DNA of 13,434 bases, taken from Coprococcus sp. (GTDB lineage Bacteria; Bacillota; Clostridia; Lachnospirales; Lachnospiraceae). The notes beneath the pieces were generated by a model. It had not been told where the DNA came from. It made no database searches and was given only the letters and a program-made list of their open reading frames with translations. Below are positions 1-6,667 of this stretch, in pieces; positions within the stretch are counted from its first letter, which is position 1; every line of letters begins with the position of its first letter. The stretch spans positions 1-13,434 of the forward strand of contig JAEDGW010000075.1 of the NCBI GenBank assembly GCA_016297325.1, read 5' to 3'. The position numbers were made by a program, and so were the translations under genes.

Positions 1-505
1 AGGAATATCCCAGGGAACCCAGCCTATCATAGGATTTAATTATGGTGCCGGAAAGTACAGAAGGGTGAGAAAAACTTATCTCCTGGCGCTGGCAGCAGCT
101 TCTGTTCTGTCAGTCGTGGCATTTGTGGCATTCCAGTTGTTCCCGAGACAGATCATCAGTGCATTCGGAGAGGGAAGCGAGCTGTACTTCCAGTTCTCCG
201 AGAGATATTTCAGGATATATATGTTCCTGACCATAGTAAATGGAATCCAGCCGGTGACGTCCAATTTCTTTAACTCCATAGGCAAAGCGAGACTCGGAGT
301 GTTCATGTCGCTCACAAGACAGATACTCTTCCTGCTGCCACTCATCATCATATTCCCGATATTTATGGGCATAGATGGCGTCATGTATGCGGGACCGATA
401 GCGGATGGAATAACGGCAGTTGTCTGTGGTGTGTTTACGGTGAGGGAGCTTAAGGAGCTAACTGCTATAGACAGAACTGCGAATGAAAACAGAGCGAAAA
501 TATAG
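1..505 (+). CDS. MATE family efflux transporter, C-terminal part (5' end outside window)
   Basis: The reading frame is open from base 2 at the left edge, so the gene begins outside the window; the GTG at 65 is internal. About 167 residues are visible. The first ones read GISQGTQPIIGFNYGAGKYR, the conserved MATE segment that precedes the second-half helices, in which the protein recycles through 'Q-P-I-G-N-Y-G-A' motifs. Three to four hydrophobic helices follow (for example LLALAAASVLSVVAFVAF and ILFLLPLIIIFPIFMGI), then a short charged cytoplasmic tail ending ENRAKI. MATE proteins are cation/drug antiporters of the inner membrane, usually about 450 residues, so roughly the last third is present. 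It is not a near copy of the second MATE gene at 4140-5444. The substrate cannot be told from sequence. No clear terminator follows before the next promoter. Confidence 0.9.
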   Translation, partial: GISQGTQPIIGFNYGAGKYRRVRKTYLLALAAASVLSVVAFVAFQLFPRQIISAFGEGSELYFQFSERYFRIYMFLTIVNGIQPVTSNFFNSIGKARLGVFMSLTRQILFLLPLIIIFPIFMGIDGVMYAGPIADGITAVVCGVFTVRELKELTAIDRTANENRAKI

Positions 506-573
506 CAGATAACCAGAACTTTGACAAATGTTAATGGCGGCTGGCGGGTGTCAGGCTGTGAAACATTTATATA

Positions 574-601
574 TTGCACTTGTGATGTCTCATGTTATAA
601 T
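574..601 (+). promoter_or_regulatory. Promoter of the feoAB fusion gene (extended -10)
   Basis: A perfect TATAAT lies at 596-601 and is preceded by TGT, giving a TG-extended -10. A weak -35 (TTGCAC, 574-579) sits 16 bp upstream. Expected transcription start is near 608, leaving a leader of about 95 nt before the ATG at 705. The -10 directly abuts the Fur-like dyad at 601-617, so a bound repressor would block RNA polymerase. Confidence 0.6.
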
Positions 602-617
602 TGATAAAAAATATCAA
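601..617. promoter_or_regulatory. Fur-box-like operator of the ferrous iron transporter
   Basis: TTGATA (601-606) and TATCAA (612-617) form a perfect 6-5-6 inverted repeat spanning the expected transcription start. Its 15-base core (602-616, TGATAAAAAATATCA) agrees with the classical 7-1-7 Fur box TGATAAT-N-ATTATCA at 12 of 14 defined positions. The position just after a strong -10 and in front of an iron-import gene is where an Fe(II)-dependent repressor (Fur, or a DtxR-type functional equivalent) would act. The dyad is seen directly; the identity of the repressor is inferred. Confidence 0.6.
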
Positions 618-704
618 CAACAAACGATAATATTCGACAGATAGCATCAGTTCTTGCCAGGGGCGATTATTAATGAGCTGATGCTCAAGGAAGGATAGAA
701 GGTT

Positions 705-3041
705 ATGACACTGAGAGATCTGAAGGTTGGAAAGAGCGCCAGGATAAAGCATGTTGGCGGAGAAGGAGCACTTAGACAGCATTTCCTGGATATGGGAGTT
801 ATACCTGGAGCAGAAGTCACACTTGTTAAGCTTGCACCCATGGGAGATCCGATGGAGTTTCAGATACATGGATATGAGCTCACACTGAGACTTGCTGATG
901 CAGAACAGATTGATGCTGAGGAGATAGAGACGAGATCAAGACCACATACAAGAGTAGAGATGATAGAGTCCAGAGAACATCCGGGACTTGGCGAGGATGG
1001 AAGATACCACGCTAAAGGAGATGGGAATCCGCTTCCGGAGGGAACGAGGCTTACATTTGCACTGGTGGGTAATCAGAATTGTGGCAAGACTACTCTGTTC
1101 AATCAGCTTACTGGCTCCAATCAGCACATAGGCAATTTCCCCGGAGTAACGGTGGACAGGAAAGATGGCCCGATAAGAGGCAGGGAGAATACGTCTGTGA
1201 CTGATCTGCCCGGTATATATTCGATGTCGCCGTATAGCAGTGAAGAGATCGTGTCCAGAAATTTTGTTATTGATGAGCATCCCAAGGCGATAATAAATAT
1301 TGTGGATGCGACAAATATAGAGAGAAATATGTATCTCACAATGCAGCTTCTTGAGATGGAGATACCTGTCGTTGTGGCACTCAATATGATGGATGAGGTG
1401 ACAGGTAATTCAGGCTCTATAGATGTGAACTGTATGGAGGCTATGCTTGGAACCCCTGTGGTTCCGATATCTGCGGCAAAGAACGAGGGTGTTGATGAGC
1501 TTGTAAGACACGCCATGCATATTGCAAAGTATCAGGAGAAGCCGGGAAGACAGGATTTTTGTGATGAGAATGATTTTGGCGGAGCTGTTCACAGATGCAT
1601 ACATGCGGTGGCACATCTCATAGAGGATCACGCCGAGGCGGCGGATATGCCTCTGAGATTTGCAGCAACCAAGATCATAGAGGGCGATCATCTCATACTG
1701 GATAAACTTGGACTTGATGAGAACGAGAAGGAGACGGTAGAGCACCTTATCATCCAGATGGAAAAAGAGCGTGGACTTGACAGAAGTGCGGCCATAGCTG
1801 ATATGAGATTTAATTTCATAGAGAAGGTATGTGAGAAATGCGTAGTGAAGCCTAAGGAGAGCAAGGAGAGAATACGTAGTGAGAAGATTGACCGTATCCT
1901 CACTGGAAAGTACACTGCGATTCCGTGCTTTATCGGTATCATGCTTGCGGTGTTCTATCTGACATTTAACGTGATCGGTGCAGGGCTTCAGAAACTTCTT
2001 GAGATGGGAATAGATGCACTCACGGTTCAGGTCGGAAAGCTTTTGACTGCTGCCCATGTAAACGTGGTCGTGAAGAGTCTTGTGCTCGATGGCATATTTG
2101 CAGGCGTGGGTAGTGTTCTAAGTTTTCTGCCGATCATTGTCACGTTATTCTTCTTCCTGTCGCTTATGGAGGACAGCGGATATATTGCCAGGGTTGCATT
2201 TGTAATGGATAAGCTGCTCCGAAAGATTGGACTTTCAGGAAAAAGTATAGTGCCGATGCTGATCGGTTTTGGTTGTACGGTTCCGGCTGTCATGGCAACC
2301 AGGACTCTGCCAAGTGAACGAGACCGTAAGATGACCATTCTGCTCACTCCATACATGAGCTGCTCGGCAAAACTCCCGATATATGCATTCTTTGTAAGTG
2401 CCTTTTTTCCTGGAAAAGGAGGCCTTATTATGACAGGACTTTATTTCCTTGGAATTGTGGTGGGAATACTTGTTGCAATGCTCTATCGTGGCACTTTGTT
2501 TAAGGGAAATGCGGTACCTTTTGTTATGGAACTTCCAAATTACAGGCTCCCAGGTGCAAAGAATGTAGGCCAGTTACTGTGGGAGAAGGCCAAGGATTTC
2601 CTTCAGAAGGCATTTACAGTCATATTCCTTGCGACTATATGTATATGGTTCCTGCAGAGTTTTGACCTGCATCTGAACATGGTGAAGGATTCGCAGGACA
2701 GCATACTTGCGGCAATAGCAGGATTGTTGGTACCAATATTTAAGCCACTTGGACTTGGCGACTGGAGAATATGCACATCGCTCATAAGTGGTATCATGGC
2801 TAAAGAGAGCGTGGTGTCTACACTTGAGATTTTGTTCAACGGATCGGTGACCGCAGCTATAACAACCAGAGCTGCAGCGTCGCTGCTCGTCTTCAGTCTG
2901 CTTTATTCACCTTGTATAGCAGCGATCGCTTCAATCAAGAGGGAGATGGGACATCGTTGGGCTGTCATGGTAGTAATATGGCAGTGTATTGTTGCGTGGC
3001 TTGCTGCATTTGTGGTGTATATGGTAGGTGGAATACTGTGA
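705..3041 (+). CDS. feoB: FeoA-FeoB fusion ferrous iron transporter
   Basis: Imports Fe(II) across the cytoplasmic membrane under low-oxygen conditions. Residues 1-75 are a FeoA domain (SH3-like; MTLRDLKVGKSARI, then GVIPGAEVTL). After a short linker comes the FeoB G domain: G1 GNQNCGKTT at 122-130, G2 around NFPGVTV 144-150, G3 DLPG 167-170, G4 NMMD 227-230, G5 ISAAK 255-259. A helical guanine-dissociation-inhibitor-like section (about 280-390) leads to the membrane part: first gate region GSVLSFLPIIVTLFFFLSLM, then GFGCTVPAVMATRTL (521-535) and MSCSAKLPIYAFF (551-563), with the conserved Cys residues of the FeoB pore. The second half has the matching gate helices near the C-terminus (YSPCIAAIASIKREMG). 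At 778 residues, all expected FeoB regions are present, with FeoA added in front in place of a separate gene. ATG at 705 follows an AAGGAAGG/AGAAGG purine-rich site. It is a single-gene unit with its own promoter, Fur-like operator and downstream terminator. No FeoC-like gene is visible. Confidence 0.96.
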   Translation: MTLRDLKVGKSARIKHVGGEGALRQHFLDMGVIPGAEVTLVKLAPMGDPMEFQIHGYELTLRLADAEQIDAEEIETRSRPHTRVEMIESREHPGLGEDGRYHAKGDGNPLPEGTRLTFALVGNQNCGKTTLFNQLTGSNQHIGNFPGVTVDRKDGPIRGRENTSVTDLPGIYSMSPYSSEEIVSRNFVIDEHPKAIINIVDATNIERNMYLTMQLLEMEIPVVVALNMMDEVTGNSGSIDVNCMEAMLGTPVVPISAAKNEGVDELVRHAMHIAKYQEKPGRQDFCDENDFGGAVHRCIHAVAHLIEDHAEAADMPLRFAATKIIEGDHLILDKLGLDENEKETVEHLIIQMEKERGLDRSAAIADMRFNFIEKVCEKCVVKPKESKERIRSEKIDRILTGKYTAIPCFIGIMLAVFYLTFNVIGAGLQKLLEMGIDALTVQVGKLLTAAHVNVVVKSLVLDGIFAGVGSVLSFLPIIVTLFFFLSLMEDSGYIARVAFVMDKLLRKIGLSGKSIVPMLIGFGCTVPAVMATRTLPSERDRKMTILLTPYMSCSAKLPIYAFFVSAFFPGKGGLIMTGLYFLGIVVGILVAMLYRGTLFKGNAVPFVMELPNYRLPGAKNVGQLLWEKAKDFLQKAFTVIFLATICIWFLQSFDLHLNMVKDSQDSILAAIAGLLVPIFKPLGLGDWRICTSLISGIMAKESVVSTLEILFNGSVTAAITTRAAASLLVFSLLYSPCIAAIASIKREMGHRWAVMVVIWQCIVAWLAAFVVYMVGGIL

Positions 3042-3042
3042 T

Positions 3043-3105
3043 AAGAGGCTGACGCCTTGATGATCAAGATTAAATTGTTGAGATCGTTAAGGCGCAGCCT
3101 CTTTG
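3043..3105 (+). terminator. Long hairpin after feoAB, probable terminator
   Basis: AAGAGGCTG (3043-3051) plus CGCCTT (3053-3058) pair with AAGGCG (3089-3094) and CAGCCTCTT (3095-3103): 15 base pairs interrupted only by bulged A3052. The loop is 30 nt and can fold further. The stem starts 2 nt after the feoAB stop codon. The T-run that follows (CTCTTTGTAGTTTC) is short, so termination could be incomplete. Confidence 0.6.
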
Positions 3106-3157
3106 TAGTTTCATCTTGGTAGAGTTGTCACCGTTTGGATGATTCATCATGAAATGC

Positions 3158-3290
3158 TTATATTTTCATGTCCCCATATTTTCCCTGTAACTTCAAATTG
3201 TATTTATCACAAACAACTTCCAGATCATCAAAAGGAAGGCAATACTTTCGTGTTTTAAATTGCTCGTTATTAATATATCTGTTAGCTGTA
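3158..3290 (-). pseudogene. C-terminal remnant of an unrecognised reverse-strand gene
   Basis: Reading the minus strand from about 3290 down to a TAA at 3158-3160 gives about 43 codons of protein-like sequence with a balanced, charged composition, including RYINNEQFKTRKYCLPFDDL and a following VVCDKYNLKL. This looks like the tail of a real protein, whereas the plus-strand translation of the same bases does not. No credible start exists: upstream, the frame runs only into the surface-protein repeat sequence and meets a TGA near 3330. I do not recognise the family. It appears to be a gene end left behind when the flanking surface-protein sequence was joined here. It is too short to be certain that it was coding. 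Confidence 0.4.
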
Positions 3291-3995
3291 GATGCAACTT
3301 GTACCACACCGGGTAAGACAGAAGGTACTCACTGCAGTGTGTGTGGCGAGGTGATTGTTAAGCAGGACGAAATCCCGGCACTTGGACATTCATTTGGCGA
3401 CTGGGAGATTGTAAGCAAGGCAACATGTGAAAATGCAGGAGAACTTAAGCGAGTATGTTCGGTGTGCGGAGCAGAAGAGACCAAGAAAGATCCGGCAACA
3501 GTGACAATGTCCAAGAACAGCTTTGTATATTCTGGAAAAGTACAGAAACCAGTAGTTGTAGTTAAGGATTCAAAAGGCAGGATTATTCCAAGCGCAGGAT
3601 ATACAATTACATATTCTAAGGGATGCAAGGCAGTTGGAAAATATGCATTGAAGCTTACATTTAAGGGCAATTACAGAGGGACAATAAATAGAACATATAC
3701 CATTGTGCCAAAGGCAACTTCGATAAGCAGTGTGCTGTCTGGTAAGAAGACGTTTACTATAAATTGGAAGAAACAGACAACAGAGAGCAGCGGATATGAG
3801 GTTCAGTATGCGACTGCAAGTAGTTTCAAGGGGGCAAAGACAGTTGCAGTAACAAGCAGTAAGATAACATCGAAGAAGATTGCAGCAGTTACATCTAAGA
3901 GAAAATATTATGTCAGAGTTCGTGCATATAAGAAGGTTGGTAATACAAAGTATTATTCAGCGTGGTCAGGTGTAAAGACCGTTGTAGTTAAGTAA
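3291..3995 (+). pseudogene. Headless C-terminal fragment of a cell-surface protein (zinc-ribbon-like repeats, Ig-like and fn3 domains)
   Basis: From codon GAT at 3291 the frame reads about 234 residues typical of secreted Lachnospiraceae surface proteins. It starts inside a repeat (ATCTTPGKTEGTHCSVCGEV, then IPALGHSF), followed by a second degenerate copy (ATCENAGELKRVCSVCGAEE); each has a CxxC pair. Next is an Ig-like/bacterial adhesin-type module (about SKNSFVYSGKVQKPVVVVKD to YRGTINRTYTI) and a C-terminal fibronectin-III-like domain with SGYEVQYATA, KYYVRVRAYK and YYSAWSGVKTV. There is no signal peptide or good start. The only upstream in-frame start, at 3168, would add about 41 residues with no relation to this family, from bases that look like a different gene on the other strand. 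I therefore treat it as a truncated remnant, possibly a source of sequence for recombination with an intact homologue. Less likely, it is translated as a short cytoplasmic protein. Confidence 0.6.
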
Positions 3996-4063
3996 TATGT
4001 AGGCTATTACAGCTGACTTGAACAGAATAGTGTGTAGGAATGGCGCATAAGTATAGGATTTAT

Positions 4064-4115
4064 AAAGCCGCTATACAGGATAGAGAAGTTTGATTATTCC
4101 TGTATAGCGGCTTTT
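4064..4115. terminator. Bidirectional intrinsic terminator between converging genes
   Basis: AAAGCCGCTATACAGGA (4064-4080) is exactly complementary to TCCTGTATAGCGGCTTT (4098-4114), a perfect 17-bp stem with a 17-nt loop. It ends in TTTT on the plus strand and, read on the minus strand, in TTTATAAAT. It lies between the end of the surface-protein remnant (3995, plus) and the end of the MATE gene (4140, minus), so it can serve both. Confidence 0.88.
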
Positions 4116-4139
4116 GTAAGGTTATATATTAGTGGATTA

Positions 4140-5444
4140 TCACACCAGCTTCTTCGTCGTCCACTTTCCACTTCTCCAGCGCATGATCATGCCAACTGCA
4201 CGCACACATTCGTCGCAGGTAAGGCCTATGTAGGCGCCGGTTACAAGAAGCCCGAAGTGCAGACCGAACAGCCAGGTGCCACCAGCGGCGCACACGAACA
4301 TGAAGACTGCGGCTATGGCAGCAGGAAATACTGCATCACCGCTGGTCTTTAGAGCCTGACCGTAGACCAGGTTCGTGACTCTGCCAATCTCAAGTACAAT
4401 ATCAATGGTAAGGAGCCTTGTAACAATGTGAACCATGTCCGGGTTATCAGTGAACAGTTTCATGGTCCATGGGGCAGTAACAGCAAATAAAGATTCAAGA
4501 CAGGTCGCCACGATCACACCGATGATAGCGGCCTTTTTTGTGTCTTTTTTACATGCCTCTATATCACCGGCACCTATATGCCAGCCGGTCATGATGGCGT
4601 TTGCCTGGGCAAGGGCCGAGCCTGCGCAGAAAGAGAAGTTGCTTATCTGGGAGGCATAAGAGCGGGCGGTGACATTTAATCCGTTGGCATCCATCTGGTT
4701 CAGGAACTTGACGACCAGCATCATTGCAACATTGTACAGTACAGATTCAAATGCAGATGGCAGACCAACTTTGATAATCTGGGCAAGCACAGTCCTATTT
4801 GAGAGTCTTTCAGGATTTTTTCCCGCCTTTACAAGGGTGCAGGAGAAAATAATAACGAGTGAAAGGTTGACAACTTTAGATATGATCGTAGCTGTGGCAA
4901 CGCCCTGTACCCCTCTGTGCAGCACGAAGAGGAATATCGCATTTAAGGCAAAATTTACAAGGTTGCCGATTATGGTGGCTATAAGTGGCTGCTTGGTGTG
5001 ACCAAATGCCCTGAGGTAGCTTGCGAATATAGGAATCAGTGCGTTGAGAAAACATCCTCCGCCCACGATTTCAAGATAGCTCATGGCCGGCTCTCTGAGG
5101 TTTCCGGCGATTCCTATCAGATCAAGAATGTCTCCGGAGAAGGTGAACAGGAATATGGACATTCCCACACCTATGACAGAATTGAATATCAGACCAAGCT
5201 GGCGGGCCTGGTAAGCGATCCCTGGTCTGCCGGCACCTATATTCTGAGTCATGACCGTCATCATTCCTGATGATATGATGGAGAACATTATGATAAACAT
5301 TCCTATGTAACTGTTGGCTGTTCCGACAGCGCCTACGGCATAGTCCCCAACTGATGACAGCATAAGTGTGTCAACCATGCCTGACAGCATATAGAAAAGT
5401 GTTTCAAAACAAATAGGTATGAAAAGTGAGGATAATTTCTTCAT
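4140..5444 (-). CDS. MATE family multidrug/cation efflux transporter
   Basis: A 434-residue inner-membrane antiporter, of normal length for the family and complete. The N-terminus (LFIPICFETLFYMLSGMVDT) matches the first MATE helix with its P and D(T) signature, followed by GTANSYIGMF and a MMTVMTQNIGAG motif. The second half begins with a similar pattern (GLPSAFESVLYNVAMMLVVK, then SGSALAQ-type sequence AGSALAQANAIMTGWHIGAG), as expected from the internal two-fold repeat. About twelve hydrophobic segments are evident. The start ATG (5442-5444, minus) is preceded by AAAGGAGC. It is transcribed divergently from an AraC-type regulator whose start lies about 250 bp away, which suggests that this regulator may control it. 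The transported compound is not predictable. A strong terminator follows. Confidence 0.92.
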   Translation of the reverse strand: MKKLSSLFIPICFETLFYMLSGMVDTLMLSSVGDYAVGAVGTANSYIGMFIIMFSIISSGMMTVMTQNIGAGRPGIAYQARQLGLIFNSVIGVGMSIFLFTFSGDILDLIGIAGNLREPAMSYLEIVGGGCFLNALIPIFASYLRAFGHTKQPLIATIIGNLVNFALNAIFLFVLHRGVQGVATATIISKVVNLSLVIIFSCTLVKAGKNPERLSNRTVLAQIIKVGLPSAFESVLYNVAMMLVVKFLNQMDANGLNVTARSYASQISNFSFCAGSALAQANAIMTGWHIGAGDIEACKKDTKKAAIIGVIVATCLESLFAVTAPWTMKLFTDNPDMVHIVTRLLTIDIVLEIGRVTNLVYGQALKTSGDAVFPAAIAAVFMFVCAAGGTWLFGLHFGLLVTGAYIGLTCDECVRAVGMIMRWRSGKWTTKKLV

Positions 5445-5482
5445 ATAATCAGTGCTCCTTTGCGGGTCAGTATAAAATCATA

Positions 5483-5518
5483 AGCTGTAACTAAATTGTA
5501 TAATATCGCATTACAGCT
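5483..5518. promoter_or_regulatory. Inverted repeat in the MATE/AraC divergent intergenic region
   Basis: AGCTGTAA (5483-5490) and TTACAGCT (5511-5518) are perfect 8-bp inverted repeats separated by 20 bp. The spacer contains TATAAT (5499-5504), and the repeat lies about 40-75 bp upstream of the MATE start codon. The size and spacing fit a dimeric regulator binding site or a DNA loop. No clear -35/-10 pair for the MATE gene could be assigned. Confidence 0.4.
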
Positions 5519-5548
5519 GGCTGAATCTTGTACTATTTCAATCAAAAG

Positions 5549-5577
5549 TTGCACATATTCCATATATGAGCTAATAT
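5549..5577 (+). promoter_or_regulatory. Probable promoter of the AraC-family regulator
   Basis: TTGCAC (5549-5554) and TAATAT (5572-5577) are spaced by exactly 17 bp. Transcription would start near 5584, giving a leader of about 115 nt if translation begins at 5698. A related sequence, TTGTACTATTT, begins at 5528, 21 bp (two helical turns) before TTGCACATATT at 5549; this is a spacing typical of AraC-family tandem half-sites and is compatible with autoregulation. Confidence 0.45.
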
Positions 5578-5697
5578 AACAACGTTGCATGATATATAAT
5601 ATTGAAGAATATGCTTGAAATTGTGCAGCACTGCAGTTCTAAACTCTTAAGTGAGCTGAGAAGCGATTACATAATAAAGCAGCATCAGGAGACTATA

Positions 5698-6555
5698 ATG
5701 TACGCAGAATTAAAGGAAAATCATCCGCACGGAACAAGGGAATATCCATTTTGTGAGTATCATATGAGATACTGGCCCCATGCGTTTCAGATTCCGGTTC
5801 ATTGGCATGATGAGGTAGAGATAATATATGTGAGGAAAGGTCCGCTCACGGTTGGGATCGACGGTCAACAATTTACAGGGAATGACGGCACGGTGTATAT
5901 TGTGAGTCCGGGAGTGCTGCACATGATGAGTGCCCCGGAGACTCCGGTTGACTATTTCACGTTTCTGTTTCCACTGGAATTCATATCGTTTCAGGCCAAG
6001 GATGATTTGGAGGATGAGGTGTTTTTCCCACTCAGGAATCACACCCGGGGATTCAGACCAGAGATAACGAACCGGAATCTGCTTGAAAAACTTGTACCTA
6101 TTCTTGATGAGCTGGCAGAGGCGAATGGCAAAATGGGTACACACAGACATATACAGGTGAGAATCAGACTGTTACAGATGGTGGATCTGCTGGTGGAATA
6201 TGATCAGCTTGAAGAGAAGACAAGAAGCTCATCAGGTGAACTGGAAAAGGAGATACTCATGTATATACAGGATAATTATCATGAGCATATAGGACTGGCT
6301 GGACTTTCTGATCAGTTTCATCTTTCAGCAAAATATATGTCAAGGTTTTTCTGTGAGAGATTTCATATGACACTTACACAGTATGTGAACTATGTGCGCC
6401 TTGGCGCTGCGAGACATCTTCTAGAATCCACAGACTTATCTGTCACGGATATTGCAATGAAATCAGGATATCCGAATGTGGGGTATTTTATAAGATGTTT
6501 CAAAAAAGCAAATGGCGTGTCACCGCTGAGGTATAGAAATGGACATACAGGATAA
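5698..6555 (+). CDS. AraC-family transcriptional regulator with N-terminal cupin domain
   Basis: A 285-residue DNA-binding regulator. Residues about 15-110 form a cupin-type sensor domain (PVHWHDEVEIIYVRKGPLTV, with HWH at 35-37, and YIVSPGVLH). Residues about 183-281 are the AraC DNA-binding domain with two helix-turn-helix units: first about 198-221 (LAGLSDQFHLSAKYMSRFF), second about 247-270, including the signature DLSVTDIAMKSGYPNVGYF and SPLRYR. The frame extends upstream to a TTG at 5602 and an ATG at 5611, but those starts have no convincing ribosome site and add an unrelated 29-32 residues. The ATG at 5698 has AGGAG six bases upstream and begins at the usual distance from the cupin. 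The likely target is the divergent MATE gene and itself; the ligand is unknown. Confidence 0.9.
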   Translation: MYAELKENHPHGTREYPFCEYHMRYWPHAFQIPVHWHDEVEIIYVRKGPLTVGIDGQQFTGNDGTVYIVSPGVLHMMSAPETPVDYFTFLFPLEFISFQAKDDLEDEVFFPLRNHTRGFRPEITNRNLLEKLVPILDELAEANGKMGTHRHIQVRIRLLQMVDLLVEYDQLEEKTRSSSGELEKEILMYIQDNYHEHIGLAGLSDQFHLSAKYMSRFFCERFHMTLTQYVNYVRLGAARHLLESTDLSVTDIAMKSGYPNVGYFIRCFKKANGVSPLRYRNGHTG

Positions 6556-6589
6556 GATAAGTGGAAAATTGAATAAAAAATCCAAAAAA

Positions 6590-6606
6590 CGTCAAGTCTG
6601 TTGACG
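6590..6606. promoter_or_regulatory. Palindrome overlapping the -35 of the ATPase/TOPRIM operon
   Basis: CGTCAA (6590-6595), five bases, TTGACG (6601-6606): a perfect 6-5-6 inverted repeat whose right arm is itself the -35 hexamer. This is a good position for a repressor operator. A minus-strand terminator is possible, as the palindrome is followed on that strand by a T-rich run, but no minus-strand gene ends here. Confidence 0.5.
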
Positions 6607-6629
6607 AAAAAGAGGGATACACATATAAT
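6601..6629 (+). promoter_or_regulatory. Promoter of the ATPase/TOPRIM operon
   Basis: TTGACG (6601-6606), a 17-bp spacer, then a perfect TATAAT (6624-6629). This near-consensus sigma-A promoter would start transcription near 6636, about 32 nt before the ATG at 6668. It makes the cassette an independent unit from the AraC gene that ends at 6555. Confidence 0.8.
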
Positions 6630-6667
6630 TACAGTATTAAAAGTAAGAACTGCCGAGGTGATCAGAC

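Noticed and set aside
521..549. TTGACA at 521-526 as a -35 of another feoAB promoter.
   Set aside because: No acceptable -10 at 15-19 bp; the sequence there is GC-rich.
526..568. AAATGTT (526-532) and AACATTT (562-568), a 7-bp inverted repeat after the first MATE gene with a G-rich loop, as a terminator or G-quadruplex.
   Set aside because: The stem is A/T-rich with a 29-nt loop, there is no U-run, and the G-runs are mostly only two bases long. Too weak to call.
3168..3290. Start codon at 3168 and the first 41 residues as part of the surface protein.
   Set aside because: No signal peptide, no ribosome site, no similarity in style to the rest, and the opposite strand reads better as protein.
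4669..5270. Plus-strand open frames opposite the MATE gene.
   Set aside because: They lie antisense to clear MATE motifs and have no family features.
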